This document shows, one piece after another, positions 1 to 5,753 of a stretch of DNA of 9,567 nucleotides. Source of the stretch: an uncultured Collinsella sp. (GTDB taxonomy: Bacteria; Actinomycetota; Coriobacteriia; Coriobacteriales; Coriobacteriaceae); the NCBI GenBank assembly GCA_902388545.1, contig CABMPS010000065.1, forward strand, positions 1 through 9,567, read 5' to 3'. Each line of letters begins with the position of its first letter. Position 1 is the first letter of the stretch. The position numbers and the translations under genes were made by a program. Under the pieces are notes generated by a model. The model was not told where the DNA came from. It saw only the letters and a list, made by a program, of their open reading frames with translations, and did not search any database.

Positions 1-34
1 GAGAGCGAACCGCACGATTCGCTAATCTCGGATA
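1..34 (-). pseudogene. Fragment of a second copy of the gene at 6846-7814, at the window edge
   Basis: Read on the minus strand, bases 34 to 1 match 7713-7746 at 33 of 34 positions. They encode Y-P-R-L-A-N-R-A-V-R-S in the same frame as Y-P-R-V-A-N-R-A-V-R-S, residues 290-300 of the distant protein. Similarity stops abruptly at base 35, where AT-rich sequence begins, and may continue leftward outside the window. It could be a truncated paralogue, one arm of an inverted duplication, or an assembly artefact at a contig edge; the sequence alone cannot decide. Confidence 0.6.
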
Positions 35-50
35 GGTTTTTGAATTCGTT

Positions 51-851
51 TTATCGCTTGCCCTTTCTGGATTTAAATTTTTGGTAGCATCGAAACAAAC
101 AAAGCCATTGGATATATAATACCTTTCCGCTTTGGGGAATGGGTGGCAATTTCTCCAGGCGAAGGGCCGTTGAAATTTGCTTTTTGGTCAACAGACTTCG
201 CTTGCTGAACAAACCATGCCGGAATGAGTGTTCAATAAAATAAGCAAAAGAAGCGTAGTCTTTAGCATCCACATCAGGACAGTCTTTTGGGGTCAATCTA
301 AGCAAAACGGAATCAACCGATGGCTTGGGATGAAAGTCTTCCTTTCGAAAGTAATAAACAATTTTGGCTTTCCAGTTAGATTTTAACAAGATCGAGCGTA
401 ATGTTTCTTTGGGTTGACCTGTGAAACGTTTAGCGGCTCCTTTTTCTACAACTAACCAGATATCCGTCGGTGGATTTTTGGCTTCCGTTAACTTCCGAAT
501 GATCTTTGTGGTGATGGAAAAGGGAATATTAGCAAATACTTTGTAGCTGCCACTGGATGGCAATGGGTAGGTTAAGAAATCCCGGTGGATGAGGGACAGG
601 TTGGGGATATCGGCAAGTTTCTGTTTGCTGTAATCATACAATTTTTGATCCAACTCAATCGAGTAGAGCTGTTTACAGTACTGACTTAGCACTCGGCTCA
701 AATGACCTTTTCCGGTGCCGATTTCAATCACATTATCATTTTTCGTGATTGAACTTAAACGGACAATGCGATGTAATATTTTTTGACTCGTAATAAAATT
801 TTGAGAATGATGTAAATCATTCTGATTATATACATGATTTGATCGTGACAT
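51..851 (-). CDS. erm: Erm-family 23S rRNA (adenine-N6) methyltransferase, macrolide-lincosamide-streptogramin B resistance
   Basis: This 266-residue protein should use S-adenosylmethionine to methylate the 23S rRNA adenine equivalent to A2058, blocking macrolides, lincosamides and streptogramin B. The Erm/KsgA signature is complete: HSQNF (15-19), SAM-binding EIGTGKGH (43-50), acidic IELD (65-68), HRDFL (89-93), catalytic NIPF (108-111) and FHPKPSVDS (173-181). The C-terminus is basic, as in other Erm proteins, and the length is normal. The start is fixed by AGGAGG (862-867) eight bases upstream. The gene is much more AT-rich than the backbone, so it was probably acquired from a low-GC donor. 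It has its own promoter and a long leader with an inducible architecture (867-1152). I cannot assign a named Erm class from memory. No obvious terminator lies between its stop and the window edge. Confidence 0.93.
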   Translation of the reverse strand: MSRSNHVYNQNDLHHSQNFITSQKILHRIVRLSSITKNDNVIEIGTGKGHLSRVLSQYCKQLYSIELDQKLYDYSKQKLADIPNLSLIHRDFLTYPLPSSGSYKVFANIPFSITTKIIRKLTEAKNPPTDIWLVVEKGAAKRFTGQPKETLRSILLKSNWKAKIVYYFRKEDFHPKPSVDSVLLRLTPKDCPDVDAKDYASFAYFIEHSFRHGLFSKRSLLTKKQISTALRLEKLPPIPQSGKVLYIQWLCLFRCYQKFKSRKGKR

Positions 852-861
852 GGTGTTATAT

Positions 862-906
862 CCTCCTGCATTTTTAGATTGCTATGAAAGGCAATAAAAA
901 TGCAGG
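862..906 (-). promoter_or_regulatory. Hairpin overlapping the erm ribosome binding site
   Basis: Bases 865-875 and 896-906 form a perfect 11-bp inverted repeat. An inner 5-bp stem (878-882 with 891-895) extends it, leaving an 8-nt loop. In the erm mRNA the 3' arm ends in AGG, the first half of the AGGAGG Shine-Dalgarno at 867-862, so folding would partly bury the site. The 5' arm (902-908, GACCTGC in RNA) can instead pair with 927-933 upstream (GCAGGTC), which would free the ribosome binding site. Mutually exclusive stems of this kind are typical of translational attenuators of erm genes. Confidence 0.75.
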
Positions 907-1090
907 TCATGTCACAAAATGGAACCGACCTGCCTAACGAATAACACAAATAGTAAACTATCCGTAGTCTGGAGGATTACAGAAGGTTACTATTCTATGC
1001 GCTAAACGAAAAAAGATACAGGAAACCTAGCCCACTCAAATGAATGAAACTGACTTTTATTGCCTGTTATTTTCTGATGCGCATGGAATA
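902..1090 (-). promoter_or_regulatory. erm leader: alternative stems between leader peptide and ribosome binding site
   Basis: Several inverted repeats compete in the leader RNA. (a) 1079-1090, inside the leader-peptide codons, pairs with 991-1002 (11 of 12 bp). (b) 987-994 pairs with 949-956 (8 bp) and overlaps the partner in (a), so both cannot form. (c) 927-933 pairs with 902-908 (7 bp), which competes with the ribosome-binding-site hairpin. A weaker ACAGG/CCTGT pair (1063-1067 with 1018-1022) lies inside (a), followed in the RNA by six U residues (about 1015-1009). A ribosome stalled on the leader peptide would break (a) and allow (b). How that passes to the last hairpin is inference; transcriptional attenuation is also possible. 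Confidence 0.55.
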
Positions 1091-1096
1091 TAACAC
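1067..1096 (-). CDS. ermL-like: erm leader peptide, nine codons, with M-R-I-R-K stalling motif
   Basis: A GTG-started open frame encodes V(M)-L-Y-S-M-R-I-R-K and stops with TAA. It is preceded by GGAGG (1106-1110) with a 9-nt gap and lies just downstream of the erm promoter. Its R-I-R core fits the (+)x(+) motif, and the MRLR of the ErmD/ErmK leaders is the nearest relative I know. In that class, macrolide bound in the exit tunnel arrests peptide transfer with the motif in the P/A sites. The codons for Y-S-M-R are one side of an RNA stem (1079-1090 with 991-1002), so a stalled ribosome would open it. An internal ATG (1084) would give only MRIRK and is badly spaced from the GGAGG, so GTG is preferred. 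Too short for automated gene callers. Confidence 0.75.
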   Translation of the reverse strand: MLYSMRIRK

Positions 1097-1123
1097 TATA
1101 TCTTACCTCCAATTTTTCAGTGA

Positions 1124-1152
1124 ATTATATCATATCTGGCGAAAAATAGCAA
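1124..1152 (-). promoter_or_regulatory. erm promoter (TTGCTA, 17 bp, TATAAT)
   Basis: On the minus strand TTGCTA (1152-1147) is followed after exactly 17 bases by a perfect TATAAT (1129-1124). Transcription would start near 1117, only a few bases before the GGAGG of the leader peptide. This is the expected layout for an inducible erm transcript that starts with its leader cistron. It is a sigma-70/sigma-A type site seen directly in the sequence; activity is inferred. Confidence 0.75.
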
Positions 1153-1601
1153 TCACCAGTTTACAGGTATTCGAATTATATTCTAGAAGCCATTGAACAG
1201 TTTCCCAAGAGAGTATAAACATATGAATTATTTCCAAAGATGGGTGAATTTCATTGTTATCTTTTCTGATACGGGCAAAAACAAGGAAATCAAGTAAGTT
1301 GAGAGATTTCTAGTTTCCGACTAATGGCGTGAAAAAATATAAAGCTTGCCCCACGTTCTATGTTTCGCATAGGTTGTTGGCTTTTTTATTTCTTAAACCT
1401 TTTAACGATTGCTATACTTTTTGACGATTCTCCTTCCGGCTTGCGGAAGGGGGTGCAAGGATTCAAATTTTAAATCGATAATTATCTTAAGCGAGCGGGG
1501 ATTCGCTTTAGTTTTGAAGTGCTTGATGGGAAAATAATTGCTGAAGCTCCTTGAAATCACTGCCTTTTAGCCATTTCTAAGCCTATAAAAATTGTATCAA
1601 A
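1153..1601. other. AT-rich stretch between erm promoter and pglX remnant; no convincing gene
   Basis: About 450 bases of AT-rich DNA with stops in all frames. The longest orderly reading is a 24-codon ATG frame at 1223-1297 (+), which has no good ribosome binding site and no recognised similarity. The stretch holds a terminator-like hairpin (1344-1387) and a second perfect hairpin, CCTTCCG/CGGAAGG (1432-1438 with 1444-1450), with no U-tract on either side. Base composition changes to backbone GC at about 1605-1612. I see no transposase, terminal repeat or target duplication that would identify the element. It is probably the non-coding tail of the imported erm segment. Confidence 0.55.
1344..1387 (+). 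terminator. Rho-independent terminator, plus strand
   Basis: The RNA can fold as GCC...GGC outer pairs around a CTATG/CATAG stem with loop TTTCG, followed directly by TTTTTT (1382-1387). No plus-strand gene now precedes it, so it is probably a remnant of the donor locus. It would still shield pglX from upstream plus-strand transcription. Confidence 0.5.
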
Positions 1602-3236
1602 ATGAGGAAGAACATAGATCCGGCTTCAGGGTCGGGTCACATACTCGTATACGCCTTTGATTTGCTTGCTGCGATGTACGAGGAATCTGGGTACTCGAAT
1701 CGCGATGCCGCACGATTGATTCTTGAGAAAAACCTGACAGGCTTGGAAATTGATCCACGCGCTGCTGCCATGGCGAGCTTTGCGCTGACAATGAAGGCTT
1801 GTGAGCTCGATTCGCGTTTTCTGCGCCGTGGCGTGCATCCGCGTATTACCGTGCTCGAGCGCGTCGAGTTCATCGAGGCAGAGCTTGAGCTGTGTCCTGA
1901 ACTCACCGGGCAGGCAAAAATGCTCGATGCGATTGCGCATTTGGACGAGTGCGGCAGCTTGCTTCAGGTAGGCCAGGATTTTCTTGACATGTTGGCAAGG
2001 GCCCTGGCGTCCCTTGCAGAGGCCGACTCCCTGTTCGCGGACGCCGCCAGGGACAAGTTGAAGCGCCTGCAGTCAGAATTGGAGCCCCTTACGGCGCGAT
2101 ACGACGTGGTGGTGGCCAACCCACCGTACATGGGCGCAAAGAACATGAACAAGTGGCTTGGCGACTGGGTTAAGCATAACTACCCTGACGTCAAAGGTGA
2201 TTTATTTTCGTGCTTCATGGTTCGGAACTCTGAGATGGGAAACGACCATGCCCAGATGGGCTTTATGACTCCCTATGTTTGGATGTTCATCAGCACTTAC
2301 GAGAAATTGCGTAAATTCGTGTCGGAGAAGAACACCATCACCTCATTGATACAGCTCGACTATTCGGGCTTCTCGGGAGCAACGGTGCCGATATGCACAT
2401 TCACCCTGCAGAAAGGATACCTGGAAGGATACAAAGGCGGTTATATTAGGCTATCCGACTTTGTTGGCGCTGAACAGCAAGCGCCGAGGGCCTTGGAGGC
2501 CCTTGCAAACCCTGAATGTGGGTGGCTGTATAAGCGTGCTGCAGCTGCTTATTTCTCTATCCCAGGGTCACCAATTGCGTACTGGGCTTCAAACGCAGTG
2601 ATAAAGGCATTCGGGAATCCTCCTCTAGGCGATGTTATACCTGTAAAGAAGGGCTTGGATACCGGAGATAATGACAAATATTTAAGGCTTTGGCACGAAC
2701 CATCATTCTTAACATTGGGCATTGGATATAAGGATGCGGAAGAGTTCCATTCTGCGCATGCAAGATGGGCACCGCATGACAAAGGGGGCGAATTTAGAAG
2801 GTGGTACGGAAATAAAGATTGGGTTATTGATTGGGCGCATAATGGCTCCTCACTAAGAGCATCATCAGCAAACTTGAGGTCCGAACAGTACTATTTCCAT
2901 AACGCTATTACATGGTGCAGTTTATCCTCAGGCCTATGCTCGTTCAGGCTGTCCGATTATGGCGCCATCTCAAATACCGCCGGGTCGTCAATGTATCCCG
3001 CGACAAATGGTGTGCTTTATCTCGGACTGATGAACTCCTCTGTTGTACAGCACCTATTTTCTTTCCTTGCGCCAACCTTGAATTACAGTGCAGGGCCAGT
3101 TGGGCTAATTCCGAAGGCGGCATGGCGTAAACAAAATCAAATTTGTGATTTGGTAGAGAAAGCCATCGAGTTGACAAAGGTCGACTGGGATTCGTTCGAA
3201 GAATCATGGGATTTTAAAAAGCATCCGTTGCTATAG
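1602..3236 (+). CDS. pglX: BREX PglX adenine-specific DNA methyltransferase, 5'-truncated (C-terminal 544 residues)
   Basis: PglX is the site-specific N6-adenine methyltransferase of BREX phage defence; it marks host DNA and is needed for phage exclusion. Visible are SAM-binding motif I as DPASGSGH (6-13, usually DPACGSGH) and catalytic NPPYMG (173-178). Then comes the conserved PglX core with the ATVPICTFTLQ strand, YKGGYIRLSDF, IPGSPIAYW and the C-terminal signature WDFKKHPLL. Intact PglX proteins are about 1,200 residues, so the N-terminal part before motif I is missing. The frame meets a stop at 1578-1580 inside AT-rich DNA, and the ATG at 1602 has no Shine-Dalgarno, so this is a truncated remnant unless its 5' half is elsewhere. 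Codons 132-178 lie in a 140-bp inverted repeat shared with the cassette at 3281-4492. That makes the part after NPPY exchangeable by inversion. Confidence 0.88.
   Translation: MRKNIDPASGSGHILVYAFDLLAAMYEESGYSNRDAARLILEKNLTGLEIDPRAAAMASFALTMKACELDSRFLRRGVHPRITVLERVEFIEAELELCPELTGQAKMLDAIAHLDECGSLLQVGQDFLDMLARALASLAEADSLFADAARDKLKRLQSELEPLTARYDVVVANPPYMGAKNMNKWLGDWVKHNYPDVKGDLFSCFMVRNSEMGNDHAQMGFMTPYVWMFISTYEKLRKFVSEKNTITSLIQLDYSGFSGATVPICTFTLQKGYLEGYKGGYIRLSDFVGAEQQAPRALEALANPECGWLYKRAAAAYFSIPGSPIAYWASNAVIKAFGNPPLGDVIPVKKGLDTGDNDKYLRLWHEPSFLTLGIGYKDAEEFHSAHARWAPHDKGGEFRRWYGNKDWVIDWAHNGSSLRASSANLRSEQYYFHNAITWCSLSSGLCSFRLSDYGAISNTAGSSMYPATNGVLYLGLMNSSVVQHLFSFLAPTLNYSAGPVGLIPKAAWRKQNQICDLVEKAIELTKVDWDSFEESWDFKKHPLL
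1995..2017. repeat. Candidate recombinase crossover site, arm 1
   Basis: GCAAGGG (1995-2001), nine spacer bases, then CCCTTGC (2011-2017): two inverted 7-bp elements around a 9-bp spacer. Tyrosine recombinase core sites have this architecture. It lies at the outer boundary of the perfect repeat, as expected if strand exchange occurs there. Assignment is by architecture only. Confidence 0.45.
1995..2134 (+). repeat. Inverted repeat arm 1 of the pglX inversion switch
   Basis: These 140 bases are identical, base for base, to the reverse complement of 4416-4555; the first mismatches are at 1994/4556 and 2135/4415. In frame they encode the stretch from A-R-A-L-A-S-L to the end of NPPYM-G. Perfect identity next to strongly diverged downstream halves means the arms are kept equal by recombination. 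The shared piece ends exactly after methyltransferase motif IV, so exchange leaves the catalytic part intact. Confidence 0.95.
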
Positions 3237-3242
3237 GAACTA

Positions 3243-3272
3243 ATTGGGCTGCGCGAACTTGCGCAGCCCAAT
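3243..3272. terminator. Bidirectional hairpin terminator between convergent pglX cassettes
   Basis: A perfect 12-bp GC-rich stem (3243-3254 with 3261-3272) closes a 6-nt loop. It lies 6 bases after the pglX stop and 8 bases before the stop end of the opposing cassette. There is no strong U-tract on either strand, so it may act by structure or with Rho. Its centre (about 3257.5) is close to the inversion axis of the switch (3275), so it would serve whichever cassette is expressed. Confidence 0.65.
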
Positions 3273-3280
3273 CCTATTGG

Positions 3281-4492
3281 CTACAGAAGCGGATGCCGAC
3301 GGAAATCCCACGATGCCTCAAAATCGTCCCACTCAGCTTTCGCTAATTTGCGATTGGCTTCAACAAGAGCGCAAACATCATCTTGTCTGTCAGCGCTATT
3401 GATGATGGGATATGTGGCGATTTGGCCCACTTCGAAATTAAGGGTAGGAGAAAGCATACAAGCAATCTTCAAAATAACGGAGCTGTTGCAAACCCCTTGC
3501 AAATAGCACAAATTTTCATACGTACTAAAGATGCTTGTCCCTGCAATATCAAACAAGTGACCTTCTGGCTTGTATCTAAAAGCGATATTGCCTGAGGAAA
3601 TTTTCGACCATGTAACAGACGCCAAAAACTCAAATCCTGGCGATATGGGTTGCACATGATGTTTATCTGCATTCTCGCGGGAAAAGATATCTTCACCATT
3701 GTTTCTATAATTGACAACGAAGTCATTATTCCCGTACCATTTTCGATATTCTCCGCCTTTATTATAAGGAAACCACTTAGCACCGCTCTGAACAGAGTCG
3801 TTCAGAGAAGTGCAATGAAATTGGCAGTTTTGCACTTCAACTTCCCACCAAAGCCTTAAAAAGCGATTGTTTTCTCCCGTTTGTAATCCGACATGAGGCT
3901 CGGCGATTTTAGCAAGAGGCGTACCTTTTATGAAAGCGTTTTGTATGGCCGAACTTGCCCAATATACGATTGGAGATCCGGGAATATCCTTGTATACCGA
4001 TGGATTTGCTCGATAAACCCAACCGCATTCGGGGTTCGCAAGGGCCTCCAAGTACCCTTCGCGCTTGGCTTCCTCGGATTGCATATCAACGAGACGGAGA
4101 TAAACGCCCGGAACATCGTTCTTAGTGTTAGCAAAGACCGTTGCTGTCGTGGAGACAACCTCGCCGGCGATTGCCCCGAAAGCCCTGGTTCCCAGGTGCG
4201 CCATGGACGAGATCGAGTGGTTGCGCAGGATGGCGCCCCTCATCTTCTCGAAGCTGCCGAGAAACATCCACGACTGCATTGTCACCATCGCCGAATACCC
4301 CTGGTCCTGGGCCAGGCTGAAGCCTCGCATGATGAAGCTCGTGCACAGGTCCCTGTACGCCTCGGGGTATTCGTTCTTTACCCATGCCCCCATCCACTTT
4401 CCCAGGCTGGAACTCCCCATGTACGGTGGGTTGGCCACCACCACGTCGTATCGCGCCGTAAGGGGCTCCAATTCTGACTGCAGGCGCTTCAA
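3281..4492 (-). CDS. pglX: Silent inverted pglX 3' cassette (alternative target-recognition half)
   Basis: This minus-strand frame encodes a second C-terminal half of BREX PglX. It starts in the shared repeat with NPPYMG (21-26), then gives a diverged target-recognition region and the ending WDFRRHPLL. Landmarks match the plus-strand copy in order (EALANPECGW, IPGSPIVYWAS, KGGEYRKWYGN, SPTLNF), with different residues between them. It has no SAM motif I, no promoter and no proper start: the nominal start is a TTG in the middle of the shared segment, and the open frame runs on to 4555 and beyond. It is therefore a storage cassette that becomes the end of pglX only after inversion of 1995-4555. 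It appears intact, with no internal stops, which suggests it is still used or was until recently. Its stop faces the shared hairpin at 3243-3272. Confidence 0.85.
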   Translation of the reverse strand: MKRLQSELEPLTARYDVVVANPPYMGSSSLGKWMGAWVKNEYPEAYRDLCTSFIMRGFSLAQDQGYSAMVTMQSWMFLGSFEKMRGAILRNHSISSMAHLGTRAFGAIAGEVVSTTATVFANTKNDVPGVYLRLVDMQSEEAKREGYLEALANPECGWVYRANPSVYKDIPGSPIVYWASSAIQNAFIKGTPLAKIAEPHVGLQTGENNRFLRLWWEVEVQNCQFHCTSLNDSVQSGAKWFPYNKGGEYRKWYGNNDFVVNYRNNGEDIFSRENADKHHVQPISPGFEFLASVTWSKISSGNIAFRYKPEGHLFDIAGTSIFSTYENLCYLQGVCNSSVILKIACMLSPTLNFEVGQIATYPIINSADRQDDVCALVEANRKLAKAEWDDFEASWDFRRHPLL

Positions 4493-4555
4493 CTTGTCCC
4501 TGGCGGCGTCCGCGAACAGGGAGTCGGCCTCTGCAAGGGACGCCAGGGCCCTTGC
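4416..4555 (-). repeat. Inverted repeat arm 2 of the pglX inversion switch
   Basis: Exact reverse complement of 1995-2134 over all 140 bases. Its outer end lies 14 bases beyond the stop codon of the recombinase gene, tying the enzyme physically to its probable substrate. Confidence 0.95.
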
Positions 4556-4556
4556 A
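4532..4556. repeat. Candidate recombinase crossover site, arm 2
   Basis: On the minus strand TGCAAGGG (4556-4549), nine spacer bases, then CCCTTGCA (4539-4532), an 8-bp dyad. It is the counterpart of 1995-2017, extended by one base pair because base 4556 differs from 1994. The spacer is identical in the two arms, as crossover between tyrosine recombinase sites requires. Confidence 0.45.
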
Positions 4557-4569
4557 GGCTTGCGAACGC

Positions 4570-5607
4570 CTATCTGAACAGTGACGAATCAAGCGAGGAT
4601 GCATATGCACTATCGGATAGCGGTATCGCATGCGCGTAACATGACATCGTAATCTCAGCCGAAGAGTGCCCTAGACGCATCTGCACGGTCTTAACATCAG
4701 CACCGTTTGCGATAAGAAGCGTCGCATGTGTGTGCCTGAGCTCATGAAAACGCAATCCCTTCCATCCGTTGTCATTCGCCCATTTGCGCCACCAGTGTTC
4801 GAACGAATTCATACTTGCGCGTTTGCCATGATTATCGAGAATGACGTAATGGGGCTCCGGCCATTCCGGAGTAGGCAGTTCGTACGATTGCCATTTGCGC
4901 ACTTCGGCAAGCAGCTTGGCCAGACCTTTCCCAATAGCTACGCTGCGAATGCTTGAACGGCTCTTGGGAAAGCCAATCGAGCCTTCTCCTTTTATGGCTT
5001 TCGAAACATTTATGCGGCACATTTGCTCATCAACGCACTCCCACTCGAGCGCGAATATCTCACCTCTACGCATGCCGGTAGCAATTGCGATGCAGACAGC
5101 CAGGCAAAAAGCAACATGCAACGCATCGCCGTATGTCATGAATGCGCGAACTTCATCAGCCATGGTTTCCGCCATGGTCGACGCTTGCTCCATTGTGAGG
5201 TATTTAGACTGGCGGTAATTCGCCTTTGGACGCGCGACCTGTTTGAACGGATTTGTATCGGTGTATCCGTTCCCAATCGCCCAATCGACGGCTTGTGAAC
5301 CAGCAAGGTGCGCGGCGCGCAATGTTGCCGAAGATAGCCCTTTTCCCGACCTGCCGCCGCTCGTCCCCAAACTCACAAGGGCCTCCTTGATGGAGATGGA
5401 ACTGATTGCGTTTATGGGTGTATTGCCAATCCACGGCTCGAAGAGTAACGCCTTTTGTGCGGCCTTCTTCGCGGTGAGCGGTTGAACTTGGCGCAGCGAC
5501 TCTCGTTCGTGTTTCCAGGCTCCCACAACCTCGGAATACGTTTGCGGAAAAGCGATTTGCACCGAAGAACTCTGTTGCGAAACGCTTCCGATCTTGTTCT
5601 CATCCAT
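4570..5607 (-). CDS. Tyrosine recombinase (phage-integrase family), probable pglX invertase
   Basis: The protein has an N-terminal SAM-like core-binding domain (about residues 22-125) and a C-terminal catalytic domain. The full active-site set is present, numbered from the upstream ATG: Arg182 in TGMRRGE, Lys217 in FPKSRSS, His290 and Arg293 in HELRH, His316 in LGHSS, and nucleophile Tyr326 in SCYAH. I place the start at the second ATG (5607), because AGGAAGG sits 7 bases before it, whereas the ATG at 5613 directly abuts that site. Phage-type integrases share this architecture, but no att site, excisionase or phage gene is near. Its stop lies 14 bp from a 140-bp inverted repeat within pglX, so inverting the pglX cassettes is its likely job. 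BREX loci with a recombinase and an inverted partial pglX are known in other bacteria; the role here is inferred from position. Confidence 0.88.
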   Translation of the reverse strand: MDENKIGSVSQQSSSVQIAFPQTYSEVVGAWKHERESLRQVQPLTAKKAAQKALLFEPWIGNTPINAISSISIKEALVSLGTSGGRSGKGLSSATLRAAHLAGSQAVDWAIGNGYTDTNPFKQVARPKANYRQSKYLTMEQASTMAETMADEVRAFMTYGDALHVAFCLAVCIAIATGMRRGEIFALEWECVDEQMCRINVSKAIKGEGSIGFPKSRSSIRSVAIGKGLAKLLAEVRKWQSYELPTPEWPEPHYVILDNHGKRASMNSFEHWWRKWANDNGWKGLRFHELRHTHATLLIANGADVKTVQMRLGHSSAEITMSCYAHAIPLSDSAYASSLDSSLFR

Positions 5608-5753
5608 TGCCATCCCTTCCTATCGTGTTTTAAGGAGGTGGTAGGCGCGAAAAGCAGCAGAAACCTCTGTGCGGCATCACAGCCATCTGCTAGAATAAAT
5701 ACGCCAGCCACATTTACGTGGCTAAGATAAAATGAAGATGGCGAGGATACCGC
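5608..5753. promoter_or_regulatory. Divergent intergenic region between recombinase and fic genes
   Basis: It must drive the recombinase leftward and fic rightward. It holds a nested dyad: outer AGCAGA/TCTGCT (5656-5661 with 5686-5691) and inner CTGTG/CACAG (5667-5671 with 5678-5682). A second hairpin, AGCCAC/GTGGCT, is at about 5706-5723. TAGAAT (5691-5696) directly after the nested dyad resembles a -10 box for fic but lacks a good -35. A perfect Shine-Dalgarno-like TAAGGAGGTG (5631-5640, plus strand) has no usable start codon behind it. Promoter positions are not certain. Confidence 0.4.

Noticed and set aside
755..949. 64-codon minus-strand frame across the erm start
   Set aside because: It overlaps the erm start and the leader hairpins, has AT-driven composition and no placed ribosome binding site. 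The leader peptide at 1067-1096 fits promoter and Shine-Dalgarno far better.
1223..1297. 24-codon plus-strand ATG frame in the AT-rich stretch
   Set aside because: No good ribosome binding site, no recognised family, and such short frames are common in AT-rich DNA.
1432..1450. Perfect 7-bp hairpin as a terminator
   Set aside because: No U-tract follows on either strand, so there is no basis for a terminator call.
35..1612. erm segment as a simple insertion sequence or transposon
   Set aside because: No transposase gene, no terminal inverted repeats and no target duplication could be found at either boundary.
1626..1940. Minus-strand frames opposite pglX (also 1637-1906)
   Set aside because: Shadows of the GC-rich pglX coding strand; no ribosome binding site and no domain.
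4128..4631. 167-codon minus-strand frame overlapping both the recombinase end and the pglX cassette
   Set aside because: It reads the wrong frame of two genes whose own frames carry clear conserved motifs.
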